NCBI GenBank assembly: GCA_945643635.1
Contig: CALZFC010000067.1
Coordinates: 47,501-111,500, forward strand
Reading direction: 5' to 3'
From: Allodiplogaster sudhausi
Taxonomy: Eukaryota; Nematoda; Chromadorea; Rhabditida; Diplogasteridae
DNA length: 64,000 nt
Shown here: positions 13,145 through 25,525 of the stretch, in pieces
Layout: the number at the start of each line of letters is the position of its first letter
Numbering within the stretch: the first letter of the stretch is position 1
Program-made: the position numbers and the translations under genes
The notes under the pieces: generated by a model
The model's input: only the letters and a program-made list of their open reading frames with translations
Databases searched by the model: none
Told to the model about the DNA's origin: nothing

Positions 13145-14466
13145 GAGGCGGCGGGGGGGGGGTTATAATTCCTTCATCGTTTGTATGCAGTTGCTCTTAT
13201 TAGCGAATTGCAAGAATTGAGGCAAACAGGCAATTCGCATTTTTTTGTTAAAATAAAAAGGATTTAAAATAGACATATGTCTTTATAAAAAAAATATATA
13301 TATAGAACACTGACAAGCTTGCCGTATTCCATGGTCTCCGGGTTCATTCGAAGGGCAGTAAGCCGCGAATGAAGTTTTTCGAGAAATGGCGATTTTTCGA
13401 GGACGTGAAAGTAGAAGAAGGCCAGTATGAACTTTGCGAATGAGACGAGAATTATGTCGTCTGTATAAAATATATATAAGTTGTAAAAACTAAAAAAAAT
13501 TTTTTCTAGATTTCTTTTATATTATAGAAAACAAATTTCAGTATTAATAATTTTAAAAAAAGGAGATAAAATATTACATCTAACACTTCTACATACTCAC
13601 AATCAGGAAAAGGATATATGTAATTAAATATGAATCTTATTTTATTGGTAACGCGTATACTAATAATCTTATCGTAATTTATTATATAGTTAAGTGCATA
13701 AGAAGAAAGATATGCAAACAACTTCAATGTGAGAAAGGAAAGAAAGAAGAACGGAAGTAAAAATAAAAACATACGAATGGAGTAGTCAAGCTGCTTCTCA
13801 ACGTCTTCAAGAAGTCGCTGCATATGAGTCATAGAAGCGGTAACCTGAATATGTTCAAGATATATGTATGTATTGCAACTGTAATTTTCTTTCACACATA
13901 TGAAAGTTTTTAAATGACAATAAAAATGCATAATAATCTTTTGTCCTCCTAACCGTGTTCCTAGCACTGGAGCCACACATGACGGCCAAGCCAGCGATGA
14001 GCTGCTCGGATGGAGAAGAGGTCGATGAGTTCAGAGTTGCGACCATCTGTAAAACAATGAAGAGAGAAATATATATATATATATTTTTTCTACATATTAT
14101 TTATTTATATATTAGGTTTCAGCGCAACCAGTTGTTGCAGAATACAATCTTGATATAAACTTGTGTCATAAATTTGAGATATCAAGGGAAGGAAAAGGAG
14201 AAAAGGTGGGAAGAAAAGAGCGCGCAATTCTAACCATTCGATGCCACTTTTGCGCTTAGTTTATACATGTGTCATAAATTTGAGAAATCAAGAGGAGGAA
14301 AAGAAGAAAAGGTGTGAAGAAAAGAGAGCCTAACCATTCGATGCCACTTTTGCGCTTCGGTGCGCAGTATGCGCATCTGGTCGTCCCAAGGCAGATGGCG
14401 GAGAAGCTCGATCTTCTCCTTGTCAGGAATCTCCTGGGCCCTCGGACCTGCCGGAAGGTCACCCAT
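9967..14466 (-). CDS. unrecognised multi-exon protein with acidic region and 10-residue tandem repeats
   Basis: Exons on the minus strand are 14335-14466, 13954-14046, 13775-13844, 13315-13460, 12964-13077, 12311-12523, 11889-12051, 11324-11469 and one from 11120 down through the repeats to about 10300. All these junctions agree in phase. The product starts MGDLPAGPRAQEIPDKEK. It then has a hydrophobic, possibly helical-repeat region (SFAKFILAFFYFHVLEK, ELAEQHPTLFAFARLF). Next comes a polar segment with two ψKxE SUMO-type motifs (VKEE, VKLE), then an acidic run (IQEEEEEENERDEE), a duplicated LMRFHA, and about ten copies of a (S/T)TEFAN decapeptide before a helical C-terminal part. A short exon at about 9967-10013 ending VEVCHVS may be the last. 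I cannot name the family. The nuclear-style motifs are an inference only. Confidence 0.6.
10660..10965. repeat. 30-bp (10-codon) in-frame tandem repeat
   Basis: About ten copies of a 30-bp unit containing TTCGCGAACTCTGTAGAGGT are arranged head to tail. Divergence between copies is low and always by substitution, so reading frame is preserved. Intron phase places the coding frame as the minus-strand one giving TSTEFANR-like decapeptides. Confidence 0.9.
14157..14357. repeat. 108-bp tandem duplication spanning an exon end and its splice donor
   Basis: The block at about 14157-14250 and the block at about 14265-14357 are near copies (both contain GTGTCATAAATTTGAGA and TAACCATTCGATGCCACTTT). The duplicated part includes the last 20 or so coding bases of the first exon of the unrecognised gene and its donor, so two donor copies lie in tandem. 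Confidence 0.85.
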
Positions 14467-14520
14467 CTTTTGAGCGACCGCTTAAAGGTACATACATATA
14501 TGTATTTATAGTCATAATGT

Positions 14521-15478
14521 CAGGGGGGGGGGGCTGGGCGATATGCCAGACAACAGAGCGGATGGATTTACGTGGATAGTTTTAATTGTAAGGAGAAAAT
14601 CATATGCTGTTAGAATGCACTCACAATCAGTTTAACATCAACATCATACTACACGCATTAAAAACCTCAACCGATCGAGCGACTTTACTCTCATTTTTTT
14701 TAAGAGAAAAGCACTTCAAGCAATATAGAAGTAATCACCAAAAAAAGGATGGAATTCAAAATGAATAAAAGAGAGCCTTATTCGTGTTCCCTGAATAAAA
14801 TTACACCACAAACAGAATGCAGCGTTAAGATAATAGAAATTCACACTTCACGCCACTTTTATAACAGATTGCAGATTAGCGAACAACATGCAAAAATCTC
14901 TGCAAAATGAAGTGAAAGAATTAAGGAAATATAAGCGATAAAATTTTGGTGCGATTGGTACCGCGGGTCAGCGAGGGTACTACACTGCCGTATAATTCAC
15001 GGCCCTCCGTCGACAGTTTGTAATGTTCATCCCATTCATCTCGTTCATCTAAATCATCCCTTTCATCTCGTTCATCTAATTAGATCATCATCTATATATC
15101 TTTCTTGAGGTAAAAAAATGTCCGAAGCTCCTATAATTTAATTCATTGCGTCAATTGGAAGTTTCAAATAAGACTTATTACACACAAATCATCTTACCTG
15201 GTTTTAGGCAAAAATGAAAATAAAACAAAAGTGACACAAACGATCGCAAAAACCGTCAAGCAGGATGTCTGGGATACTCTTCTTGTGTATCATTTGAAAA
15301 GGATCTAGATGTCTCGGAATTTATTTTGATCTCATCTAGCATTCGAAGTGTTCTTTTCCACTTATTTTTTTCAGTAAACGACAACTCGTGGAATCTTATT
15401 TTGAATCTTTCAAAATAAATAACGTCATCATCACATTTATTGCGACAATGATTGGAAATCGATAGCGGGAAGTCATGA
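14521..15478. other. intergenic region, no gene seen
   Basis: This contains a G9 run near 14523 and a small tetranucleotide-like array of TTCATCTCGTTCATCTAA around 15030-15085. I see no exon. Confidence 0.5.
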
Positions 15479-18368
15479 TTATTTCCTCGAGGAGTTCTCG
15501 TCGTCGCTTACACAGACCCCAACGAGTCCGCAGATGTCGGCCATCTCTTCTGTGACATCACTAAAGTATGAGATCGGATGGCCGATCGTCATACTCGCCG
15601 TGCCCAGCAACTGGAAGTGAAGACGAATGAGCATGAGGAGAATGTGAATGAATATACAGCGTTTTGTATAGTAGCACCGGGCGCATATTTCACTGGCCGG
15701 GACGGTGAAATAGACTGGAAAAATACGCATCGCGACCGCAACGCGCTCAAAATCAATTTGTTTTTGAGGCGTTGCGGTCGCGATGCGCATTTTCAGCATT
15801 CATGTCTAAAAACGGTGGTGTGTGAAAAGTGCCTACCACCATCCGCTGATCGCTTCTCTGAGTGACGAGGCCGCCGCCGCTGTCCCCCTGGAATGCCAAT
15901 TTATTTATTTTACATCTATTCAATACATCAAAAGTTAAGTTAGAAGTACAGAAGGATATCTAGATTAAGGCATAAAAGTTGACAAGTTGAGTATTTACGA
16001 GGATACTGCACTTTATATTTCAAACAGCTCCAAATGACTTGAACGGACATAATTGAGATATCCGTTAATTGTAAACGTAGCATTGGTGCCATCCACCAGC
16101 TGCGAGATGTACCGCTCGGTCGACACCCGAAGGCCACCTGGCGTATTGCCCTTCAAAAGAAAACTCTTTTTCTTATCATAAATCATAGTGATTTTTGAGG
16201 GCTAGGGCCGTGAAATAGATCGCATCCGACAGAAATCCTGCAGCAAAGCGGAGACGAGAGTGGATTGGCTTGCTGCAGCCGTGACACTTGTCTGGATTGT
16301 CTGCGAGGTGAGCCTTGTTCGTGACTGAGCCGAATCCATAGAAGGTGACAAAGGGAAGAGGGTTGTAGGAGGGCGACGGCAAGCAGATCGGCACTGAGCT
16401 GCCGCCCTCGATGTCAAACTGTGGAATTCTAATGTATTTATTGTATTTTACATATTTCTCTGTTGTGACGTGCCTTTACATTTGATCTTAATTTTCATTT
16501 TATTGTGACGTCAGTCTCATTCTTTAAAGGTCTAAATATTCTACCGCTTTCTTCATAACTCCTCTTATCTCCCTCTGCACCAACCTCCATGTCCTCCAAA
16601 GTTTCAAGAATGGCAAAGTCGAAATAGTTGCAATTCGTTGTACGAACGCACGTCGAAGGCAAACGACTTGATTTGGACCCTCTAAAACGAAAAAAAAGGA
16701 CCTGTAGTTTGTTTCTTTACTACTTATATTAAAGGAGGGCGATCACCGAAAAGTCATTGACGATAAATGAACCATCTTAGTTATTTTCGAATAGTCTGGG
16801 GCATGCAGAAAAAGAACATGTATATGAAAATGTACAAGAAAGTTCCAAATTCAAGTATAATGAACTTTAAAATGCAAATTTTGAATGAATTTGTGATTGG
16901 TGTGCCAGGGAAAAAGCAGAACCCATCGGTAGAATCCCAACTTCACGGCCACGTACCCATCGCGGGAAAATAAAATTACAAGGATTTGAAAAAATTGTTA
17001 TGGTGAATGCTTTATCACCCTTTGGTTCATTTGTTTTAGAAAATGTTTTTATAAATTCTTGTTACGTAAAACATTATCAAATAGGTATAACAGCAATAAC
17101 AACCCGCTTCAAAAAACACACGCACATTCCTAGTCTACCGTACATTTTTGAGTAATTAAACGGACTTCCGTTCGAAATCTTTGTACGTTTGAACGCACAT
17201 TACTGTATTTTCGGTGATCGCCCTTCTTTAACATTGCAAGCTTTGATTCTTGTCTACTTAAATAAACATTGTAAGCAGTACTTACCTTCATGTCGTCCTT
17301 TTCACACTCGGCATCTGCTATGACTGTATTCGTGGTCTGGCAGAGGCCACCGTACGCGAGGACAGCTTGCCCAAACCGGAATTCTTGGCGGATTTCACTC
17401 AGTATAGAGGATCGGTCGTTGCATTGCCCGCTGGATTTGTCTATTTATTCTATGTATTTAGAAAACAAAGTAGACTTATATCGTTTTGGGACCTCACGAA
17501 GAAGTGGCACAGTTTTCAGCGCGTGGAAAGGTGGCATATGAAAGTGGATGATGTGTGTATGTACTTTGGACACGGCTCCTCGTCAGAGGTGCTGAAGGAA
17601 GACTCAATGACGCAGTGAGCGGCCGTGACTGCGTGGCGACGAGAGATCACCGTGGCCGAGCAGAGACGGTTACCTTCTAGGTCATCTGAGGAAGCATATG
17701 TATACTTCAAAACGAACTTTCCCGCCAGCCGGGAAAAGTATTATACTTTCTGCGCTGTGTGTATAATATACATATTCAATGTAGCACATTACGAAGAACG
17801 CGGTGACCAGCGATGTCCAAAAGCCGGCCCGGACTGGGACCGACATTGGTCCCAGTGCTATTTATGTACTATGTATATTGGGGCCGGGCCTGGTTTTGGG
17901 ACATCCCTGATTGTGAGCGCAACTCAAACACACGCACACACCACTAATCTCAATCAAAGCTGCCCATGGGAACTGTCCTCGCTTTGCGACCTCTCCGTCG
18001 TCAATCTTCACTGTCTCCTTGTGATCTTGAAGGAGTATCTTATTTAAATTTTTGTCCTAAAAGATGAATGCGAAAATCGACAAAAAAAAGATATGGAAAA
18101 AAGACTGAAATCAAACTGACGTGAGTATTGGCCACAGATATGATTAAGTTCCTCATTCTCCGCGGGAGTCAGGCGAGTGAAGACTGTAAATAGCGCCGAG
18201 GAGAATTGCAATGATGATGCTTGATTATTATTACTATGTCAATCATCGAAAAGAAAGAACTCAATACAGCAACTTCTTTTCCAGTATCTAACATTGAAAG
18301 AATTCAGCGATTGAGGAGTTAATGTAGCAGAAGAAGAAGAAGATTGGAAGCAGCCAAGCGAGTTTCAT
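15479..18368 (-). CDS. secreted DUF316-type (S1, trypsin-like) serine protease, probably frameshifted
   Basis: Exons are 18293-18368, 18121-18183, 17942-18025, 17565-17685, 17286-17397, 16585-16681, about 16202-16418, about 16048-16150, 15837-15887 and 15479-15610. A signal peptide (MKLAWLLPIFFFFCYINSS) is followed by RLTPAENEELNHICG, the N-terminal signature of nematode DUF316 proteases. Catalytic positions are visible: His in VTAAHC (exon 4), Asp in YFDFAILE (exon 6), Ser in GDSGGG (exon 9). PICLPS and VTFYGFG also fit S1 folds. Phases agree through exon 5. Exon 6 is 97 nt (or 95 with the other AG) between two phase-0 introns, so an in-exon frameshift is needed to reach the Asp motif. The end of exon 7 is not resolved. 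Likely a digestive or extracellular protease if functional. Confidence 0.85.
15718..15796. repeat. perfect-stem hairpin of about 33 bp arms (MITE-like)
   Basis: The left arm contains CGCATCGCGACCGCAACGCG and the right arm GCGTTGCGGTCGCGATGCGC, separated by about 8 bases of AT-rich loop. It sits in the last intron of the protease. A single-arm relative lies at about 58355-58395 near a TIL remnant, and the arm is flanked there too by a TCTATTTCACGGCC-like tail, so this is a dispersed family. Confidence 0.85.
16729..17234. mobile_element. non-autonomous element with TTAAAGGAGGGCGATCACCG ends (copy 1)
   Basis: The inverted ends are AAAGGAGGGCGATCACCGAAAA on the left and TTTTCGGTGATCGCCCTT on the right, about 500 bp apart, flanked by TTAA-like sequence. 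It lies in the intron between exons 5 and 6 of the protease. Two shorter relatives are at 22180-22382 and 40934-41130. No transposase frame is present. Confidence 0.8.
17812..17914. repeat. nested imperfect palindrome in protease intron
   Basis: The outer arms GATGTCCAAAAGCCGGCCCG and CCGGGCCTGGTTTTGGGACATC enclose an inner arm pair CTGGGACCGAC and GTCCCAG. The whole could fold into a branched hairpin. It has the look of a short foldback element. Confidence 0.75.
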
Positions 18369-18873
18369 TCTGAATAAAAATACATTAAATCACAAAATAT
18401 GTACATATCTACTGACAATTTCGGAATTTAGTTAAATGAAATATTTGTACCTATATGAAAAGTTTCATTATGATAGACTTCATATAAATAGCTTATAGGC
18501 ATGGATTTCCTTTCTCCTCTGAAAGTGTTTTGCATTGGAATGATCTTTTACGCAAGCTACATAAACGAAGAAAAGTCATTTGGGAATTCTCTTTCAATTA
18601 CAAGCCTGGGAGGCATTTCATCCCTCTATCACTCCACGTCTTTTACAGGGAAACAAAAGACTATTTTCGCTGATGAATATGTACATACACACATTTATAT
18701 CTATCTTCATTCCTGAAAATGTTAGATTTTAGGAGCAAAAAAGGAATCTAACCATCAGATTGGCCTTTAACGATTCATTGGGGTGAATTTAATTTTCATC
18801 GCATGCTGGAACAGATAAAAAGCAAATGATATTATAGGTGTTTGGCAAGTTACAGAGAGACAGAGAGAGAGAC

Positions 18874-18913
<40 letters not shown>

Positions 18914-19319
18914 AAGAGAGACATAGAGGGATACAACGACAGAGAAAGAGACAGAGAGAGAGACAGACAGGGAGAGAGAGAGAGAGACATTTGTTCATTA
19001 TGACTCGGCTGTGATATGAGTGTTTATTTTTTTACCATCATGCAACACAAATGTTTTCCTTTTGCAACACTGTTTGCAGTACAAATATCATCTTGCATAA
19101 TTGCAATCGCAAAAAAAGAATGTATCACAATCAAAACAAACACTACTCCGTTCTTTGCCAAAGATTCATACAAAAAAGCAAAAAATAAATGCCTGCCTAC
19201 TGTTTAGATGTATGACTGATAAGAAAGGTATTATGAAAGTAAGGATCTATGTATGTATGTATGTATAATGCGCTCATCTTATAACCTCCCTTCCAACTCA
19301 CTCTGTGGTCGTTCTCGAT
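18369..19319. other. divergent intergenic region with (GA)n tract
   Basis: This 0.95-kb interval separates the minus-strand protease from the plus-strand lipase, so both promoters could lie here. A GA/CA tract runs at about 18855-18990. I see no exon. Confidence 0.55.
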
Positions 19320-19921
19320 ATGGTCCGGCTAGCAGCATTCCTTCTCCTTTCCACAATCCTGCCATTATCGGATGCAGCAGCGACTGATCCCGAGATCAAC
19401 ATGTCAACGGTATTCTTGAAATTTTTTTTCGTAACAAAAATTCTGCTCCATATACATATGTATGCATAAATAATTTTCCAATAATTTTCTTCATTTAACC
19501 GGAAAGCCCTCGCTGGTGGTCAGGCGTCAAAATCCAGTGCTCGAAAATGACTGTCCGGGAAAACTCAAAGCATAAGGCCAACTTGCAACTCTCGTTTTCA
19601 TAATCGTGTCTTCTTCTTCTTCTTCTTTTGTTTTACAGACCGAGATCATTCGCCACTGGGGCTATCCGGTGCAGGTGTTGACGGTGGAGACGTCGGATGG
19701 TTACATTCTCGACCTGCATCGCATCCCGTATATTAGATATGCGGTAGATCATTCTAGATCAGTTGACGACTCAGCCGGCTGCGAGAAGAAGCGGCCCGTC
19801 ATGCTGCTCGTGCACGGCCTCATGAGTACAAGCACATATTTTTTGCTCGACCCGCCACCGCAATCTCCTGGTAGTCATTTAGCTAATTAGTTACCTACAT
19901 ATATTAATTTCTAATATTTTT

Positions 19922-19960
<39 letters not shown>

Positions 19961-19964
<4 letters not shown>

Positions 19965-20407
19965 GTATTTACTCTATTAGTACCCCCGGGGATTCTATTT
20001 TTCAATACCCTTGCGGGGGAGGGGTACTATTGAGAGAGGGGTTCTATTAGAGGGAGGGGTTCTATTTTTCAATGTGAGACACTAAAAGTTTAACAACAAC
20101 ATCGTATTCCCAAAAAAAAAAGATGAATCGTAGCCCGAATTCAATGGAATCATCACTAGAATATCCGTTTTGCAACAGATTTATCATGAATTTGGCATCA
20201 GTTCATCGGTAAGAGCATCCCATGCGTCCAGGATCTATACGAAGTACATATAGAGCTGAAGTAGTATACTATTAGGGGAGGGGGGTACTATTGGAGGGGG
20301 GGGGGGTTCTACTAGAGGGAGGGGTTCTATTTTTCAATGCCATTTTCAGAGGGGGGTACTATTAGAGGGCTGGTTCTAAAAAAGGGGGTACTAATAGAGA
20401 AAATACG

Positions 20408-20410
<3 letters not shown>
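19961..20410. mobile_element. MITE with TACCGTATTT...AAATACGGTA ends (copy 1)
   Basis: The inverted ends are TACCGTATTTACTCTATTAG and its near complement ending at 20410. The interior alternates G-rich GAGGGAGGGGTACTATT words. Flanks are (TA)n, so TA target duplication is likely but not separable. It lies in the second lipase intron. Relatives are at 42079-42460, 43198-43508, 45891-46079 and 53132-53578. Confidence 0.85.
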
Positions 20411-20539
<129 letters not shown>

Positions 20540-21149
20540 GAATCAAAGTAAACGCAATTGAAAATACTCCACATTTATTGTGATTTTTATATACATCTAT
20601 CTTGTAACTATGCTGGATGACTAATAGAAAAGAACGATAAAGATAGAGAGCAAGCGCCTTCGAAAAGTGTTGCATTAATTTTTTAGGCCGTACTTTATTC
20701 TGCCTTCGTTTATCCTGATATTTATTTTGACATGGGAAGGTAAGCAAGATCATAGAGGACGACGGCGACAAGAGAAAAAAAAACAAATCCCTCTCTCGCT
20801 GAAGTACAACCTCTCTACATTGCTGATAGTCGTTCTTGATGGCAAGTGCACTATAAATATTGCGTTCCACTTACATTCGTAGGGCAAGGTTATCAGTACG
20901 TTGACCTTGTCATAATAACGAACAAACTGTTGATAAGATCTTTTGTCAGCATAGCCAAAGAAAGTTTGCCTCGGAATTTTTTTTTATAATTCCTTCATAT
21001 TCAAGATGATGATGATGGGAAAAAAATCAGTTTTAAAAATTTTTGTAACAAAATTTTGCAGGCTTACCAGAAACACCTTTTTAAAAGTTTACATCGTCTT
21101 ATATGATTCAGCACGATATGTATTCTCACACAGATTGGATCACTAGAAT

Positions 21150-21428
21150 TCTTACAGATGGGTGGAGACTGGTATTCTCACAAATGGGTTTAGACTGGTA
21201 TTCTCACAGATGGGTTTAGACTGGTATTGTCTCAAATGGGTTTAGACTGGTATACTCACAGATGGGTTTAGACTGATATTCTCACAGATGGGTTTAGACT
21301 GGTATTGTCTCAGATGGGTTTAGACTGGTATTGTCTCAGATGGGTTTAGACTGATATTCTCACAGATGGGTTTAGACTGGTGTTCTCACAGATGGGTTTA
21401 GACTGGTATTCTCACAGATGGGTGGAGA
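21150..21428. repeat. 26-bp minisatellite in lipase intron
   Basis: About ten copies of GTATTCTCACAGATGGGTTTAGACTG-like units are present, some with GTATTGTCTCA. The array ends exactly where the VETARFDLEAVV-encoding lipase exon begins, and the expected preceding exon is missing. Expansion or deletion here may have removed it. Confidence 0.9.
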
Positions 21429-22179
21429 CTGCTCGCTTTGACTTGGAAGCCGTGGTCGACGGCGCACTTGGAGCCTCCAATTCCTCTTCTCTCTACTATC
21501 TCGGCCAGTCACAGGTGCATAGAAGACACTGCTTGCATTGTATATGCGTTCTCAAGCAAAGTAGGGAAAACATTAATGAAAAGATTTTCGTCGATCACTT
21601 TTACCCTTTCAATTTTTTACAATCTTGCAATATAATCTTATTTTAATTCTGTCGCATTGAAAACACTTATTTCATGTAATAAATAAAAAAAGTAAATATA
21701 AGAAGCAGTACACATTTCTACGTGAATCTGGAAGGTCGGAGAATGTATAAAAAAATTTACTCTTTTTTAGAGGGGCCCTCGTGCTATTCGCCAAGCTCTC
21801 AGAAGATGCTCAATTTGCTAGCAAGGTTTTTGAGTTCTTTTCCAATTTCACGGTCCGGGCAAAAGGGGGCGGAGCTTCTGAATACTCATATTTCTTTTCA
21901 GATAAAAAGCTTCTTTGCTCTCGCTCCGATCGGCGCGCCTCGCTACATGCGTGGACTTGTCCCCGTTATGGGCGACATATTTAATGTCTTCGAGAGTGTC
22001 TTCAATGTTCAGTGATTCGCGATTTTAAAATTAATTAATTAATTAGTTGCCTAATTAATTGTTTAAAAGAAGCTGTCCGTGGAGCTTAAAATCTTCCGAA
22101 CTTCATTGCCTGAGTCTATCGTCCTGTATGCTCTTTTCTTGAGGATTACTGTAGATCTTAAGGCACCAGGACAGCCTCT

Positions 22180-22382
22180 TTAAAGGAGGACAAATCACCG
22201 AAAAAAAAAGAAATTATCATTCAATATTTCAAATTGCCGCGTAGCCCTTCGATCACTCATTCGCGCTGTGCTATCGTCACGCACCTGCGAAATAGCGCGC
22301 TAGAATGAGAGAGGGCCCATTCCCAGGGTGAACGCGCGGGAATTCAAACACCCATTAATTGTTCATCGGTGATTGTCGTTTC
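22180..22382. mobile_element. non-autonomous element with TTAAAGGAGG...TCACCG ends (copy 2)
   Basis: The left end is TTTAAAGGAGGACAAATCACCGA and the right end is TCGGTGATTGTCG. The inner part shares CAAATTGCCGCG and CGAAATAGC with the copy at 40934. It lies in a lipase intron. Confidence 0.75.
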
Positions 22383-23577
22383 AAAAAAATACTTCTACTT
22401 TCAGAGACTTCAACAGATGATTGATTCGTTCGAGATATTTTCTCTAGCATCGCACGTCTCAGCAGTTTATAAACCGTTCTGTTCTACAAGGATATTCAGA
22501 GAAGTATGAAACACACTATTTCATTTAACAATTTGAGCTGGAGTGCACTCTCCATTAATGTATATCTTTTTGCAGATATGCCTGGATTTCCTTCGTTTCT
22601 ACACTGGTCCTGGAGATCTGTCGGTTTTCAATATGGTAAGAGAAAAGTTTGTTCATACCAAGTTATGCTTAAAATAAGGATGATTCATCAGTTATTCTCA
22701 TTTGTATACATAAATTGTCTAACAAATACGTTTGTAATTAGAATACCCGAATCTGCTTTACATTGTTTAAATAAGTCACACTTTTCCAAGCGAATCTCCC
22801 GATAAATTGGCATGGCATAAGAAAATTGGCACTCGAATTGACCGATTTTTTCATATTTTACGGTCCCGATTTCTGGAAGGTGGACCGTTCCGAAAATCAT
22901 TTACACAACTGACTGACACGCCATTCAGACACGCTTTCCCGTGTACTTGGCGCAAGCAGCCGGCGGCACTTCCTTCCGAAACATTGTACACTGGCTTCGA
23001 AGCATTACGCTGGGCTCATTTCGCGAATTTGACTACCTCGATAAGGACACCAACATTGCACACTACGGGCAGGCAAGTTTTATTTTTTTTTACCAACAAC
23101 AATAATCAAAATTTCTCTTTTTCATCGACCTAATTATATTTTTTTTTCTTAATTAATATTTATTTAAAGTAGACCGAGACCTAATCGTACACTATATTTG
23201 AATTTAATTTTCCTGACCACTGTAGTAGCTGGAGTCTCTCTAAAACACTCGACCTTGAGTCAGGCAAAAAGGCGCGAATTTTCTTTTTCTTTTTTTTTTC
23301 AAGCCGACTCCTCCTTCCTTTGACTTCTCACGCATTCGCGACGTGCCCATCTATCTCTTCTACAGCGACTGCGACTGGCTCGCGACACCGCGCGCCGTTT
23401 CAGAGAGTCTTGTCAGAGTGCTAAGGAAGGAAGATGTTAAGGTATGCATTGGAATTGGTGCTGAAATGGCATTATCTTTTAAAAAAAGGAACAGCTCCTT
23501 TAACTAATAAAGTGCTCATGCTAAAAAATCAAGCCGAAAATTTTAGACGTTTCTTTATTTATTAATCTGTTTATGTA

Positions 23578-23584
23578 TTTATTT

Positions 23585-23631
<47 letters not shown>

Positions 23632-23700
23632 TATTTATTTGTTTATTAATTAATTAATTTATTAATTAATTAATTTATTTATTTGTTTATTTATCTGGTC
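23578..23700. repeat. (GATT)n and (TTAA)n simple repeats
   Basis: TTGA/GATT tetranucleotides pass into TTAATTAA repeats. The tract lies between the last recognised lipase exon and the start of duplicated chemoreceptor segment B at about 23762. Confidence 0.9.
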
Positions 23701-24417
23701 TCTGCACATGGTACTAATTTTCTAAGTGCCGCCATTGACTGTTTCGATCACAGAAAGGTCAATTAGAAATAGTGAGAGAGAAAGAAAAAAGAAAGAGAGA
23801 GAAAGGGAGCTAGCGAGAGAAAGAGAAAGTAAAAGAAAGAGAGAAGGGTAGAGTGGGAGAGTTTTTTTTTTGGAGTAATAGAACTTCGGAGTAAAGCTAA
23901 ATTGATAAGTATAATGAATAAAGACAAAGTAATAATTGAATCAATGTCCGTCAAATGTTTTTTTAACAATAACAATTTATCGTTGTATCGGGCCGAATGT
24001 GAGATGTTATAGACCAAACAAATTATAATTTATAAAAGGTTCTGCTGTCGAAATAGCAAAAAAAAGTTTAATGAAAGGTAACAATTTATTGGAATGAAAG
24101 ACATTTCATTGCGAACAAATGAGATGTTGTTTGTTTGACTACTTCTTGTGTTGTGCTCAAATGAGCGAGTTGTTGCTGATTGTGACGAGACGCGTCGCGG
24201 TCGTGTCGCCTGTCGTGCGTGGACGGAAGATCTGCATGGCGCGACAGAGGAAGAGGAGCAGGAGGGGCGGCGCGAGCGTACGGATTTCGCCGCCATAGGA
24301 AGCTGTTAGAAAGCCTCCGACGCCATCCACGTAGCGGCCCATCAGCGATTTCATCGCCTATATTTTTAAAGTCAAATTTTGCGTCATTGCGAGCACACTT
24401 TGATTGTGAGCAATTAC

Positions 24418-24535
24418 AATACTTGGGTTTCGGTTATGGTATTTGAGTTTCGGTTATGGTATTTGGGTTTCGTTTATGGTATTTGGGTTTCGGTTATGGT
24501 ATTTGGGTTTCGGTAATGGTATTTGGGTTGCGGCC
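24418..24535. repeat. 20-bp minisatellite near receptor B last exon
   Basis: About six units of TATTTGGGTTTCGGTTATGG are present. Copy A has a single unit at about 45076-45090 at the equivalent position, so the array grew in copy B after duplication. Confidence 0.9.
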
Positions 24536-25189
24536 TGAGCTCTCTTAATATTATTATGAAGTCATCCCACAACGTTTTCTACCTTGCATCTCCGTGGAGT
24601 TCTCTCGGTTCTATACATCTGTGTTCACCGGAAGTCGAGACTAGTCCATCCAAGAAAAATTATGTCTCTACGATCCCCTGGGGCCGAGATACAGTTTCCC
24701 TCGAAATTTGAACTTTTCGCTGTATCCCACTTTTTGATTTGGACACTTAGAGCGTAGAAAAATCACAAGCACAACTAAATTAGCCTCATTCAGAGTCTGA
24801 AAACAAAGTGCAGACATCCCTTGTCTTCATGGCTTTTCGGTGAATGAGAAAGGATTTTTCGCGAGTCACACTACGATAAACTCGAATTAACGTATAGAAA
24901 TCATACGTTTTCGAAGAAACCCCATGGGAAAGCAGATAAAATCAATTCTTAATATGTTTACTTTACATTTAAAATTTACTCAAGTATCAACTACCGCGTT
25001 CATTATCGAATAAAATTTTTAATCTTTAATTGATATAATAAAAAGTGCTCACGAACTTGATCTGCAATGATAGGCACATTGATGAAAAAATGCCCGATGC
25101 CCAAGTAAGCGAATCTTCGCTCTGTGGTCGCCAAACGCTGAATGGAGTCCAAAATAGTAGGGCATGGCAGAATTAAGAGGGAACGAGAT

Positions 25190-25227
<38 letters not shown>

Positions 25228-25525
25228 AGGTAAGATTGAGATATTGAAGAGAGATAGAGAATTGTGAAAGACGAGGTGGAAGTCAGAGAGAGTATAGAGT
25301 GAGAGAGAAGACAGAGAGAGCGAAGAGAGGGGAGATAGAGAGATAGTTGAGAGAGTCAAGGGTGAGAGTTGAGAGAGAGAGGGAAGACATAGAGTGTAGC
25401 GAGGGAGAGAAAAGACAGAGAGAGAGAGAGAGGGAGAGAGAGGGAGAGAGAGAGAGGAAAGGGAGGGAAGAGAGAAAAGAGAGAGAAGCGAGAGAAGAGA
25501 TGGAGACAGAGAGAGAGAAAGAGAT
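25190..25525. repeat. (GA)n tracts in receptor B intron 5
   Basis: Long GA-rich tract between exons 5 and 6 of the pseudogene. The equivalent intron of copy A has a shorter GA tract at about 46331-46470, so the microsatellite predates the duplication. Confidence 0.9.
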
